Of a stretch of DNA of 58,216 nt, positions 10,812 through 20,766 are shown in pieces (position 1 is the first letter of the stretch; every line of letters begins with the position of its first letter). The DNA comes from Robiginitomaculum sp. (GTDB lineage Bacteria > Pseudomonadota > Alphaproteobacteria > Caulobacterales > Maricaulaceae), in assembly GCA_027080345.1 (NCBI GenBank), contig JALWSB010000116.1, positions 1 to 58,216 of the forward strand, in the 5' to 3' direction. The notes under the pieces are model-generated. The model was not told the DNA's origin, did not search any database, and saw only the letters and a list, made by a program, of their open reading frames with translations. A program made the translations under genes and the position numbers.

Positions 10812-12173
10812 ATGGCGGCGCGCGACAAGGTGGCCTTGATTGAAGGCAAGGCTGATCTGATTGATTATCTGGCCGCCGGGTGCAAACCGCCCGCGCAATG
10901 GCGCATTGGCACCGAGCATGAAAAATTTGGCTTTGCGTTAAAAGGTCATGGGCCGCTGCCATACGATGGCGCAGGGCCGTGCATATTAAAAATGCTCGAA
11001 GGCTTAAAGCGGTTTGGCTGGGATCCGATGGTCGAGGAAGGTTATCTTATTGGCCTGTCGCGTAAGGGCGCAACGGTGACGCTGGAGCCGGGCGGGCAAT
11101 TGGAACTTTCGGGCGCGCCACTGGATGATATTCACCAAACCTGCGCCGAGGTGAATCAGCATCTTAAAGAGGTTAAAGACGTTGCCGATGAAATTGGCGC
11201 CGGCTTTTTGGGCCTTGGGTTTTCGCCGGTTACCAGCCTTGAAAATACGCCCATTATGCCCAAGCCGCGCTATAAGATTATGCGCGATTATATGCCAAAG
11301 GTCGGGCGGCTGGGGCGGCAAATGATGTTTCGCTCGTGTACGGTGCAGGTCAATCTCGACTTTTCTTCCGAAGCGGACATGGTAAAGAAATTTCGCACCT
11401 CTTTGGCGCTGCAACCGGTGGCCACGGCCCTGTTTGCCAATTCCCCGTTTGCCGAAGGGCGGCTTAACGGCTTTTTGTCCTATCGTGGCTATGTCTGGGG
11501 CGATACCGACCCGGACCGCACCGGGATGTTGCCGTTTGTCTTTGAAGATGGCTTCGGGTTTGAGCAATATGTTGATTACGCCCTTGATGTACCGATGTAT
11601 TTTATCAAACGAGGGGGGCATTATCTCGATGCATCGGGTAAGAGCTTTCGCGATTTTCTGGAGGGGAAACTGGATATTCTGCCCGGTGAAAAACCGACTT
11701 TACAAGATTGGGAGGATCATCTTTCCACCCTGTTTCCCGAAGTGCGGCTGAAAACATTTCTTGAAATGCGCGGCGCCGATGGCGGGCCCTGGTCGCGCCT
11801 GTGCGCTTTGTCGGCGTTCTGGACCGGTATTTTTTATGACCAAAGCGCGCTTGATGAAGCCTGGGAGATGGTGCGGGACTGGAATGTTTTTGAACGCGAG
11901 GCTTTGCGCCGCACCGCGCCAACCCTTGGCCTGAATGCACCGTTTCGCGAGACCAATATGCAAAAACTGGCGCAAAAAGCGCTGGCAATTTCCCATGGGG
12001 GATTGAAGCGCCGCGCCCGGATGAATGCGTATGGTGAAAATGAGAGCTTGTTCTTGCGCGAGATGGAAGAGATTGCGCAAAAAGGCGTAACCCCGGCCGA
12101 GGAGCTCATTGCCTGTTATCATGGTGAATGGGAAGGCGATCTGGACATGGTGTTTACCGCCGGGGCGTATTGA
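10812..12173 (+). CDS. gshA: Glutamate--cysteine ligase (GCS2/plant-like class)
   Basis: [14 protein letters not shown]...[19 protein letters not shown]...[41 protein letters not shown]. Confidence 0.95.
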   Translation: MAARDKVALIEGKADLIDYLAAGCKPPAQWRIGTEHEKFGFALKGHGPLPYDGAGPCILKMLEGLKRFGWDPMVEEGYLIGLSRKGATVTLEPGGQLELSGAPLDDIHQTCAEVNQHLKEVKDVADEIGAGFLGLGFSPVTSLENTPIMPKPRYKIMRDYMPKVGRLGRQMMFRSCTVQVNLDFSSEADMVKKFRTSLALQPVATALFANSPFAEGRLNGFLSYRGYVWGDTDPDRTGMLPFVFEDGFGFEQYVDYALDVPMYFIKRGGHYLDASGKSFRDFLEGKLDILPGEKPTLQDWEDHLSTLFPEVRLKTFLEMRGADGGPWSRLCALSAFWTGIFYDQSALDEAWEMVRDWNVFEREALRRTAPTLGLNAPFRETNMQKLAQKALAISHGGLKRRARMNAYGENESLFLREMEEIAQKGVTPAEELIACYHGEWEGDLDMVFTAGAY

Positions 12174-12246
12174 ATAGGCACTATGCGGTTTTGCGCGATT
12201 GCCAGGGCGCACAATTACCCACATAGTGGGAAAAAAGGAGATTACG

Positions 12247-12630
12247 ATGATTGGGTATGTGACAGTTGGTACCAATGATTTCGACAAATCAGCAGCGTTT
12301 TATGATGCGCTTCTGGCCGAGCTTGGCGGCAAGCGGATGATGGAAGACGAGGGCTTCATTGCCTGGAGTTCCGGCGCACAAGGTGCTGCGGTTTCCATCA
12401 TCAAACCCTTTGACGGGAAGGCGGCAACAAACGGTAATGGCACCATGCTGGCCCTGGCCGCCAATTCCACCGATTTGGTCGATAAGGTCTATGCCAAAGC
12501 GATCGAGCTGGGCGCGCAATGTGAAGGCAAGCCCGGTCCGCGCGGCGAGAGCGGCTTCTATGCCGGTTATTTTCGTGACCCGGACGGTAACAAGCTGAAT
12601 GTCTTCACCATGCCGGGCATGACAGGGTAA
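12247..12630 (+). CDS. VOC (glyoxalase/bleomycin resistance) family protein
   Basis: MIGYVTVGTNDFDKSAAFYDALLAELG...GFYAGYFRDPDGNKLNVF. Confidence 0.9.
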   Translation: MIGYVTVGTNDFDKSAAFYDALLAELGGKRMMEDEGFIAWSSGAQGAAVSIIKPFDGKAATNGNGTMLALAANSTDLVDKVYAKAIELGAQCEGKPGPRGESGFYAGYFRDPDGNKLNVFTMPGMTG

Positions 12631-12673
12631 TTTATTTGCCCGTCCCCATGCGGTGATCGTGTATTGGTGGGGC

Positions 12674-12714
12674 GTGCGCCTTCATCTTTTGACTTGGCTC
12701 AAGATGAGGTGTGC
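12674..12714. terminator. Imperfect inverted repeat between convergent genes; possible bidirectional terminator
   Basis: CGCCTTCATCTT...AAGATGAGGTGTGCG in the gap between the VOC gene (+) and the glutathione peroxidase gene (-). Confidence 0.4.
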
Positions 12715-12728
12715 GTTTTATATCCAAG

Positions 12729-12765
12729 GTGTCATTACCCGGCCTGTCCGGGCAATCCAGTTTTA
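12729..12765. repeat. Short palindromic intergenic repeat (ATTACCCGG-CCTGT-CCGGGCAAT)
   Basis: Inverted arms flanking CCTGT; resembles dispersed CCCGG-type palindromes common in alphaproteobacteria; a related element is at 26476. Confidence 0.6.
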
Positions 12766-12787
12766 TAACCGCATACGCCTGACCTCT

Positions 12788-13393
12788 TTATTGTGGCAGG
12801 CTTTTTTCTATGGCGCGGCGCAGTTTTTTCGAGGAGGGTTTGACGATTGTTGGATAGGTGCCGATCAGATGACCTTCCGGATCGATCAGGTATTTGTGAA
12901 AATTCCACTTTGGGCTGGACCCGGTTTCTGCCTTGGCCCATTTATAAAACGGGTGGGCATCATTGCCCTTGGTGATGATCTTGCTGGTCATCGGGAAATT
13001 CACGTTAAAATTCATCGTGCAGAATTTCTTGATTTCTTTTTCCGAGCCCGGTTCCTGGCCGCCAAAATCATTGCTGGGGGCCCCAAGGACGACAAAGCCT
13101 TTATCGCGGTATTCTTCCCACAGGGCTTGCAGGCCTTCATATTGTGGGGTGAAGCCACATTGCGAGGCGGTGTTGACCACAAGAACGGTTTTGCCGCGAA
13201 ATTCCGACAAGGGCAAAGGCTTGCCATCAATGGAGGTGAACTCATAATCATAGGCCGAACCTTCGGCAGCCACCGCGCCGCCCATAAGCGCCAGATAACC
13301 CATGCCGGCAAGGCCCAAAATGGTGGTGATGCCAAGGGCAGCATAAAGGCCGCGGCGGCCCTTGGGTTTTTCGGTTTGCGCTGTGTCGCTCAT
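12788..13393 (-). CDS. Glutathione peroxidase with N-terminal membrane anchor/signal
   Basis: GKTVLVVNTASQCGFTPQYEGLQALWEEYRDKGFVVLGAPSNDFGGQEPGS; N-terminal GLYAALGITTILGLAGMGYLALMGGAVA hydrophobic segment. Confidence 0.92.
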   Translation of the reverse strand: MSDTAQTEKPKGRRGLYAALGITTILGLAGMGYLALMGGAVAAEGSAYDYEFTSIDGKPLPLSEFRGKTVLVVNTASQCGFTPQYEGLQALWEEYRDKGFVVLGAPSNDFGGQEPGSEKEIKKFCTMNFNVNFPMTSKIITKGNDAHPFYKWAKAETGSSPKWNFHKYLIDPEGHLIGTYPTIVKPSSKKLRRAIEKSLPQ

Positions 13394-13456
13394 AATGATC
13401 TCCGGTTTTCGCGCTCTATATTACCGCAAATACGGCTTTATCCCTAATGGTTTATC

Positions 13457-14764
13457 CTACAGGGTCTTGGCGATGGTATGCAGCGCGTCGGCCAGGCGCA
13501 AACAATCATCCGCATGGTTGTAAATCGCCGGGGTAATACGGACGCAAGCCCCCTTGGCGACGCCGTCGCGGTGGGTGGTAAAAATCGCAAAATCGTTCAG
13601 CAGCCGTTCTACAATTGCTTTATTGTCGGCGACGCTGGTTTTGCCTTTAAAGCGAAACGAGGTGATGCCCGCATGCAGACGCGGATCGTCACCGGTCAGC
13701 ACATCAAGGCCATCAATATCGCTGACCGCCGAGACCCATAAATCACGCAAATAGCGCAAGCGGGCCTCCTTGTTTTGTTTGCCCACCTTGAGGTGATAAT
13801 CAAAAGCATCAGGCACGGCCATGACGGCGGCAAAATTGATAGTGCCGGTGTGCACGCGGCCGACAATGCTGTCTTTTTGGTTTTCTTCTGCCGACAGATT
13901 GGGGGTGATGTCGCCCAGGCGGTTTTTGCGAATATACATGGCCCCGACGCCGATTGGGGCGCCAATCCATTTGTGCAGGTTAAAGCCGATAAAATCAGCG
14001 CCCAGATCGTCAATCTTTATGTCCATCTGGCCATAGGAATGGGCGACATCAACAATGACATCGACGCCCCGGCTGCGCGCCATTTTTGTCACCTCTTTGA
14101 CCGGAATGGTCAGGCCGGTGCGGTGACCAATATGGGTCAGCAAGAGAAGACGTACTTTGGGATTGTCGCTTAAGGCTTTTTCATAAAAATCAATCAGGCC
14201 CTGATGGTCGACCGGCTCAGGAATGTCGAGCTGAACCACGCTGCACTTTTCGCGTGCGGCCACAAAGGCCATGGCGGTTTTTGTCGAGTAATAATCAAGG
14301 TCGGTATACATCACCGCATCGCCGGGCGTTAAGCAATTATAGCCATTAATCAGCCCTTGCAGGGCTTCGGTGGCATTGCGTGTCAGCACAATTTCACCCT
14401 CATTGGCCCCCAGCTCGTGTTCGACACGGCGAAGAATGGCGGCCAGATCGTCTTTATAGGCCCGGCGGGCATAGAAGGAGCTTTCGCGATTGACCTTGCG
14501 CACATAATGGAGATGCTTTTCCAGAACCGGCCGTGACATAATCCCCCAATAGCCGTTTTCAAGATTGGTAATATCGGATCTGACATCAAAATCAGCGGCG
14601 ATCGTGGCCCAGAATGCCTCATCTTTCGCCAGATTTTGCGCGTCTGTTATCGGCGTTGTCGCGGCCCGGGCCACCAAGGGTGCGGCCATGCTGGCGGCAC
14701 CAAAGGCAATACCGGTTTTTAACGCACCGCGCCGGGAAAGTGTCGTCATGGTTTTCTTGCTCAT
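13457..14764 (-). CDS. Class V aminotransferase (isopenicillin N epimerase-like) with Tat-type signal
   Basis: LSRRGALKTGIAFGAASMAAPLVARA signal; LTRNATEALQGLINGY, VDVIVDVAHSYGQMDIKIDDLGADFIGFNLHKWIGAPIGVGAMYIRK. Confidence 0.9.
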   Translation of the reverse strand: MSKKTMTTLSRRGALKTGIAFGAASMAAPLVARAATTPITDAQNLAKDEAFWATIAADFDVRSDITNLENGYWGIMSRPVLEKHLHYVRKVNRESSFYARRAYKDDLAAILRRVEHELGANEGEIVLTRNATEALQGLINGYNCLTPGDAVMYTDLDYYSTKTAMAFVAAREKCSVVQLDIPEPVDHQGLIDFYEKALSDNPKVRLLLLTHIGHRTGLTIPVKEVTKMARSRGVDVIVDVAHSYGQMDIKIDDLGADFIGFNLHKWIGAPIGVGAMYIRKNRLGDITPNLSAEENQKDSIVGRVHTGTINFAAVMAVPDAFDYHLKVGKQNKEARLRYLRDLWVSAVSDIDGLDVLTGDDPRLHAGITSFRFKGKTSVADNKAIVERLLNDFAIFTTHRDGVAKGACVRITPAIYNHADDCLRLADALHTIAKTL

Positions 14765-14874
14765 ATTCGTTCCACCCTATTGCGTAACCGGCAGAATGAA
14801 GGAAACAGGCGCAGCATTCAAGATTTAACATATCGGTACTGGCGGATAAAACGCACAGCGGCTATCTTGCGCCC

Positions 14875-16056
14875 ATGTTTACGCATTTTTTCTCTGAGTT
14901 ACGCGCCGCCAAAGTGCCGGTCAGTTTGCGGGAATATCTGACCCTCATGGAGGCGCTGGATAAGGGCGTGATTGCGCGCAAAGTCGATGATTTTTACTAT
15001 TTATCGCGCGCAACCCTGGTCAAGGATGAACGGGATCTGGACAAGTTTGACCAGGTGTTTGGCACGGTTTTCAAAGGCATAGAGCGCACGGCGGATATTG
15101 TCGGTGAGGCGGACATCCCCGAAGACTGGCTGCGTAAATTAACCGAAAAATACCTCACCGACGAGGAAAAGCGCGAGATCGAAGCGCTTGGCGGCTGGGA
15201 TAAATTAATGGAGACTCTGGCCGAACGCTTGAACGAGCAGGACGAACGCCATGAGGGCGGCAATAAATGGATCGGCACGGCGGGCACCTCCCCCTTTGGC
15301 GCGCATGGCTATAACCCCGAAGGGGTGCGTATTGGCCAAAAGCAGGGGCGCCATGGCCGGGCGGTAAAAGTTTGGGACAAGCGTGAGTTTCGTAATCTTG
15401 ATGGGTCGCGCGAATTGGGCACGCGCAATATCAAGGTGGCGTTGCGCCGCCTGCGCAAATTTGCCCGCGATGGGGCGGCAGAAGAGCTGGATTTGCGCGG
15501 CACTATCGATGCCACGGCCAAGCAGGGCTGGCTGGACATTCTGATGCGCCCGGAGCGGCGCAATACGGTCAAGGTGGCGCTGTTTCTGGACGTAGGCGGC
15601 TCGATGGATCCGTTCATTGATCAATGCGAAGAGCTGTTCAGCGCCGCGCGCACCGAGTTCAAACGCCTTGATCACTATTATTTCCACAATTGCCTTTACG
15701 AGGCGGTGTGGAAGGAAAACCGCCGCCGCCGCACCGAGGTGACGCCGACCTGGGATATTATCCACACCTTGCCACCGGACACCAAAATCGTGTTTGTCGG
15801 GGATGCCTCGATGAGCCCCTATGAGGTGACGGTGCCCGGCGGCTCGGTCGAGCACTGGAATGAAGAGGCCGGGGCGGTCTGGCTGCACCGCATTGTCGAT
15901 ACCTATGAGGATGTGATCTGGCTGAACCCGACACCGGAAAAATATTGGGATTACACTGCCTCTATCGCCATGATTGGCGATATTATCGGCCGTCACCGCA
16001 TGTTCCCCCTGACCCTCGATGGCATTGAAAACGCCATGAAGGAACTGGCGCGGTAA
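14875..16056 (+). CDS. VWA-domain CoxE-like protein
   Basis: FFSELRAAKVPVSLREYLTLMEAL...VKVALFLDVGGSMDPFIDQCEELFSAARTEFKRLDHYYFHNCLYEAVW. Confidence 0.88.
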   Translation: MFTHFFSELRAAKVPVSLREYLTLMEALDKGVIARKVDDFYYLSRATLVKDERDLDKFDQVFGTVFKGIERTADIVGEADIPEDWLRKLTEKYLTDEEKREIEALGGWDKLMETLAERLNEQDERHEGGNKWIGTAGTSPFGAHGYNPEGVRIGQKQGRHGRAVKVWDKREFRNLDGSRELGTRNIKVALRRLRKFARDGAAEELDLRGTIDATAKQGWLDILMRPERRNTVKVALFLDVGGSMDPFIDQCEELFSAARTEFKRLDHYYFHNCLYEAVWKENRRRRTEVTPTWDIIHTLPPDTKIVFVGDASMSPYEVTVPGGSVEHWNEEAGAVWLHRIVDTYEDVIWLNPTPEKYWDYTASIAMIGDIIGRHRMFPLTLDGIENAMKELAR

Positions 16057-16221
16057 TCCGCAAAGCGCGATTGAAAGTCACAAAATTGTTACCGGTTCTG
16101 ATTTCAAAATCAGCCGGATTTGTGCTGGTTTGTAAATATCTGGGGGAATTCCCATGCCCTGACAGGGCGCAAGGGGGTTTTCATCGGCCACCTGACAGTG
16201 GCATTAATGACGGAGCGCTTC

Positions 16222-16984
16222 ATGCCTCTGACCCAGAGTCTGCCCCATAAAATTGCCCGTGGACTGGTGCGGGTGGGTAAAAAATCCCGGCGAAAAATTG
16301 ATCGTGTACTGGCGGCCTGTTCGCGTATTGGGAACCCGGATGTCTTTGCGCCGGATAGCTTTATCTGGACCAGGGAATTGGAGCGCAACTGGCCGGATAT
16401 CCGCGCGGAAGTTGATGCCATACTGTGCCATCGTGAGGCGGTGCCGCCTTTGCGCGATATTTCACCCGACCATAAAAAAATTGCCGGTGACGGGCGCTGG
16501 CGATCTTATTTTTTTGTGGGGGTATGGCCTGAAATCACAAGAGAATACGGCGCGTTGCCCCAAAACAACGGCGGTTCTTGAAACCATACCGGGCCTGAAA
16601 ACGGCGCTGTTTTCCATTCTCGCACCGGGGGCGGTTATCCCGCGCCATCGCGGCGTCACCAAAGCGTTGGTGGTATGTCATCTGGGCCTGAAAGTCCCAA
16701 CGGACCGCACCGCCTGCCGCCTGTGGGTGAATGGTAAAATACTGCATTGGGAAGAGGGCAAAAGTTTTGTCTTTGATGACACATATCCTCATTACGTGCG
16801 CAATGATACCGAGGAAGAACGGGTGGTTTTATTGTTGCAGGTTATGCGCCCCTTGCGCCAGCCGGGACGGGCGCTGGCGGCCGCTTTTCTTGCCGCCATT
16901 CGCATCAGTCCCTTTATTACAGACGCCAAAAAGCAATTGTCAAAATGGGATGAAAAATACCGCCGGTCTGAAGGTGGGGGCTGA
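16222..16984 (+). pseudogene. Aspartyl/asparaginyl beta-hydroxylase family gene split by a frameshift near 16506-16523
   Basis: First frame ends GRWRSYFFVG; the continuation GYGLKSQENTARCPKTTAVLETIPGLKTALFSILAPGAVIPRHRGVTKALVVCHLGL is in another frame after TTTTTTTGTGGGGG. Confidence 0.8.
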
Positions 16985-17050
16985 AACTTATCTTTTTGCG
17001 CTCTTTGACGTTGGTAAAACGGACGTTTCAGCCTGCCTGTATTTTCATTA

Positions 17051-17066
17051 TTGACTCTATAGTCAA
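17051..17066. promoter_or_regulatory. Imperfect palindrome TTGACTCTATAGTCAA, candidate TetR-type operator overlapping a -35-like TTGACT
   Basis: 14 of 16 positions symmetric; about 55 bp upstream of the AhpD-like gene that precedes a TetR gene. Confidence 0.5.
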
Positions 17067-17121
17067 AAATAGAATACCTACCCTTGGCACGCTATGCCAA
17101 TCATGAATACAGGAGTTCCAC

Positions 17122-17688
17122 ATGACAGACTTTCCCTTACACACGGCTGAAACTGCACCGGCTGCGGCGCGCCCGCTTTTTGAAAATTCAATGAAGGCCT
17201 TTGGCATGGTGCCGAACCTGCACGCGGTCATGGCTGAATCGCCAGAGCTTTTGGAGGCTTATCAGGCGGTACACACATTATTTTCCAACTGCAGCCTTGG
17301 CGATGTAGAGCGTAATGTGGTCTGGATGGCCATTAATGTGGAAAACGCCTGTCATTATTGTGTGCCGGCACATTCTGCTATTGCCAAAATGCAAGGCGTG
17401 TCAGATGACGATATTGAAAGTTTACGCAATGCAACGCCGCTGGCTGACCCGCGGTTGGAGGCCTTGCGCCTGTTCACCGTGAAAATGGTGCGCCAGCGGG
17501 GTTTGGTTGATGATAAGGAGATTGAGGCTTTTCTCGCTGCCGGGTTTACCAAACGCAATATTCTGGATGTCGTTCTTGGCATTGGGCAAAAAGTCATGTC
17601 AAACTACACCAATCATCTTGCGCAGACCCCGGTTGACGCCCCGTTTGAGGGGTTTGCCTGGTCTCCTGCAAAAGCAGAAACAGAATAA
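17122..17688 (+). CDS. Carboxymuconolactone decarboxylase / AhpD-like protein
   Basis: ERNVVWMAINVENACHYCVPAHSAIAKMQGVSDDDIESLRN (CXXC...H motif). Confidence 0.88.
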   Translation: MTDFPLHTAETAPAAARPLFENSMKAFGMVPNLHAVMAESPELLEAYQAVHTLFSNCSLGDVERNVVWMAINVENACHYCVPAHSAIAKMQGVSDDDIESLRNATPLADPRLEALRLFTVKMVRQRGLVDDKEIEAFLAAGFTKRNILDVVLGIGQKVMSNYTNHLAQTPVDAPFEGFAWSPAKAETE

Positions 17689-17699
17689 GACGGGATCAT

Positions 17700-18281
17700 A
17701 TGGCGGGTCGGCCGCGCAAATTCGACAGGAACGAAGCGGTCGACCGTTTTGTACAGGTCTTTTGGGACAAGGGATTTGCGCAAACGTCTGTGGATGATCT
17801 GCAAGCAAGTACTGGCATCCAGAGGGGTAGTTTTTACGCGGCCTTTACGGACAAGGATACGGCCTTTCTGGAAGCGCTGGACCGTTATACGGAACAGTTT
17901 ACCCGCCAGGGGCTTGACATATTGCAAGCGCCGGAATGTCCCAAAACCGCTCTGGCAAATTACATCCTTTTTGTTGCTGACTTTTTATCCCTCAGACCAG
18001 GGCGGGGGTGTCTTCTGCTGAGCACTATTTGCGAACCTCCATCATTAATTTCCACCAAAAAAGAGGGGCTGAACCGCCGTGCTGACGCGGTGTTGACGCC
18101 TTTGGCGCAGGCGTGTCAGGAGGCTGAAAAGGGGCGGGGAAAAAACGCCGCGAAAATACTTTATGCCTATGTGCTTGCCCAGATACTGGGTCTGAATGCG
18201 CTGGCCCGTTCCGGGGAAAGTAAAAGCCTCTGTGCCGTCGCCCGGATGGCTGCAGAGCTGATCAAAAAAGAAGCACAATAA
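17700..18281 (+). CDS. TetR/AcrR-family transcriptional regulator
   Basis: MAGRPRKFDRNEAVDRFVQVFWDKGFAQTSVDDLQASTGIQRGSFYAAFTDKDTAF. Confidence 0.92.
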   Translation: MAGRPRKFDRNEAVDRFVQVFWDKGFAQTSVDDLQASTGIQRGSFYAAFTDKDTAFLEALDRYTEQFTRQGLDILQAPECPKTALANYILFVADFLSLRPGRGCLLLSTICEPPSLISTKKEGLNRRADAVLTPLAQACQEAEKGRGKNAAKILYAYVLAQILGLNALARSGESKSLCAVARMAAELIKKEAQ

Positions 18282-18289
18282 CCACTATA

Positions 18290-19879
18290 TTAACGCTCTT
18301 TGGTATTGGAAAAACGGACTTTGGGATATTTTTCCTCGGCATAGCCAATGTCCCAGGGATTTTTGCCCAAAAACACCAGATCGCCGTCAACATCTTCGGC
18401 GATTTGCAGTTTGTGACTGCTGGTAAAGGCCTCAAGATCAGCCTTGTTATCGGCGCTGATCCAGCGGGCAATGCTGTAGGGGCTTGGCTCGAATATAACA
18501 TCCAGCTTGTATTCGGCGGCGATGCGCTCGGCCGTCACCTCGATCTGTAACTGGCCGACAGCCCCCAGAATCATATCGGCCCCCAATACCGGCTTGAATA
18601 ATTGCGTGACGCCCTCTTCGGCCAGACTCATCAGCGCTTTGCGCAAATGTTTGGCCTTCATCGGGTCGCGCGGGCGCGCCCGGCGCAATATTTCGGGGGC
18701 AAAATTGGGAATGCCGGCAAATTGGATAGAGCCTGATTCGCTAAGGCTGTCACCAACGCGCAACGTGCCATGATTGGGAATGCCGATAATATCGCCGGCA
18801 TAGGCTTCATCGGCAATCTCCCGGTCTTGCGCAAAAAACATCAAAGGTGAATTGATGCTCATCACCTTGCCGCCCCCGGTTTTCAGTTTCATGCCGCGGC
18901 GAAATTTACCTGAGGCAAGGCGGGTGAAGGCCACGCGATCGCGGTGATTGGGGTCCATATTGGCCTGCACCTTGAACACAAATCCGGCGGTTTCCCTGGC
19001 GCCGGGAGGCAGGGTAATCTGCTGGTCGCCTTTGCGGGCGCGGGCGGCAATGGGCGCGGGCGCAAAATCGGCCAGGGCATCAAGAAGCTCCAGCACGCCA
19101 AAATGGCGTAAAGCCGAGCCAAAGCAGACCGGCGTTAAATGCCCTTCGCGATATGATTGCAGATTAAACGCCGGGCAGGCCTCGCGGGCCAGCTGCGCCT
19201 CTTCGGCCAGTTCGGCGCGCTGTCCATCGGGTAAAAGTGCATCCATTTGCGCATCGTCGAGCGCAACACGCCGCGAGGGTTGGCCATCGGTATTTTTTTC
19301 AAAGGGCAAGAAATCATTGCGCCGCAAATCCTGCACCCCGCGAAAACGGTTGCCGGACCCGGCGGGCCAATGCAGCGGTGCCACATCAAGCGCCAGCTTG
19401 TCACCAATCTCGTCAAGAAGTTCCAAAGGGTCGCGCGCTTCGCGGTCCATTTTGTTGATAAATGTCAAAATCGGAATGTCGCGCAAGCGGCATACTTCAA
19501 ACAGTTTCAAGGTTTGCGGCTCAATGCCCTTGGCCGCATCCAATACCATGACGGCGCTGTCTGCGGCGGTCAGGGTGCGGTATGTATCTTCGGAAAAATC
19601 TTCGTGGCCCGGTGTGTCCAGAAGGTTGAAAACCAGATCGCGGTGGGTGAATGTCATCACCGATGAGGAAACGGAAATACCCCGTTCGCGTTCAATTTTC
19701 ATCCAGTCTGACGAGGTGCGGCGGTTTTCGCCGCGTGCGCGCACCTGCCCGGCCAGATGAATGGCCCCGGCCGCTTGCAATATATGTTCGGTCAGCGTGG
19801 TTTTGCCCGCATCCGGGTGCGAGATAATGGCAAAGGTGCGGCGCCGGGATGCGTGCCCGGAAAACGGATGATCTGTCAT
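18290..19879 (-). CDS. prfC: Peptide chain release factor 3
   Basis: RRTFAIISHPDAGKTTLTEHILQAAGAIHLAGQVRARGENRRTSSDWMKIERERGISVSSSVM. Confidence 0.97.
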   Translation of the reverse strand: MTDHPFSGHASRRRTFAIISHPDAGKTTLTEHILQAAGAIHLAGQVRARGENRRTSSDWMKIERERGISVSSSVMTFTHRDLVFNLLDTPGHEDFSEDTYRTLTAADSAVMVLDAAKGIEPQTLKLFEVCRLRDIPILTFINKMDREARDPLELLDEIGDKLALDVAPLHWPAGSGNRFRGVQDLRRNDFLPFEKNTDGQPSRRVALDDAQMDALLPDGQRAELAEEAQLAREACPAFNLQSYREGHLTPVCFGSALRHFGVLELLDALADFAPAPIAARARKGDQQITLPPGARETAGFVFKVQANMDPNHRDRVAFTRLASGKFRRGMKLKTGGGKVMSINSPLMFFAQDREIADEAYAGDIIGIPNHGTLRVGDSLSESGSIQFAGIPNFAPEILRRARPRDPMKAKHLRKALMSLAEEGVTQLFKPVLGADMILGAVGQLQIEVTAERIAAEYKLDVIFEPSPYSIARWISADNKADLEAFTSSHKLQIAEDVDGDLVFLGKNPWDIGYAEEKYPKVRFSNTKER

Positions 19880-19939
19880 AGGTGCAGGCCTTTTGTGAAG
19901 CGCCCTCGATTACCCCGCTGCTGCAAAAATCGCAAGCGC

Positions 19940-20338
19940 TCAGCCCTTGCGCATTTCAGCCCAGACGGATTTTTCAACAATCTGCGGGGATAATACACCA
20001 CCGTCCTGAAGCTGGAAAAGATTGGAGATGGTCATCAATGAAACTTCGGCCAGTTGGATGGCAATCTCATCGGCGCGCCGCGCCCCTGCTGCCGTTGGCC
20101 CGGCCAGCATGGCGTTAACGCCGGTTTTGGCGGCGACCAGAAGTGATAATTGCCGTGCCCTTTCCGGTATCTCATGAACCAGCAAGGGGGTGGCGAATAT
20201 TTCTTCGCGTACCAGATGCAAAATCATACCGCGCGATGTTTTTAAAAATTGCGCATAAGACATGGGAAACTCATCCGAATTGATAACTTCTTCGGGACGT
20301 TGCAGGTCAAAAATGCGGTCGTTAAACAAAAATAACAT
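19940..20338 (-). CDS. Conserved-looking protein of unknown function (132 aa)
   Basis: ORF in a gap between known genes, codon usage like neighbours; no family recognised. Confidence 0.6.
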   Translation of the reverse strand: MLFLFNDRIFDLQRPEEVINSDEFPMSYAQFLKTSRGMILHLVREEIFATPLLVHEIPERARQLSLLVAAKTGVNAMLAGPTAAGARRADEIAIQLAEVSLMTISNLFQLQDGGVLSPQIVEKSVWAEMRKG

Positions 20339-20362
20339 TTATCTATAACGCCATGGGACAGA

Positions 20363-20743
20363 CTAAAGGTCAACAGAGCGCGTTTCATCATCAAGTAAAA
20401 AATGACGGCCTTTGCTGTCTTCTATTTCAATAACCCATAAATCCGGGTCCCTGGTCAACCTTGTTTTTATGATCTCTTCAATGTCTTCATCCGGGCATGG
20501 TTCTGGCGTGCTCGTTACCCATATGCGGGTATAGTTTTCGTCACGCTCTGGCACCCACAGCATGGCTGTTTTGTTGTCTTTCATGGTTTTGATCAATACG
20601 GCCCCGGCATCATCATCGCCATGATGGCGCACATAGGCAAAGGCCCCGGCGCTACGCGCCCGGCGGATAAGTGCCATCGCCCATATATGTGTTTTCAACT
20701 CGTGCATGGCGGCATTCTTGCTCTGGTTTTTGGTGACTGGCAA
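20363..20743 (-). CDS. Protein of unknown function (about 126 aa)
   Basis: Single long ORF between flanking genes; no family recognised. Confidence 0.55.
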   Translation of the reverse strand: MPVTKNQSKNAAMHELKTHIWAMALIRRARSAGAFAYVRHHGDDDAGAVLIKTMKDNKTAMLWVPERDENYTRIWVTSTPEPCPDEDIEEIIKTRLTRDPDLWVIEIEDSKGRHFLLDDETRSVDL

Positions 20744-20766
20744 TAAGGAGGCGTAACTGTATCAAC

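Noticed and set aside
12653-13447. 264-aa plus-strand ORF
   Set aside because: Antisense to the glutathione peroxidase gene; no family resemblance.
15205-15996. 263-aa minus-strand ORF
   Set aside because: Antisense to the VWA/CoxE-like gene.
18948-19760. 270-aa plus-strand ORF rich in Ser/Arg
   Set aside because: Antisense to prfC; composition typical of a shadow frame.
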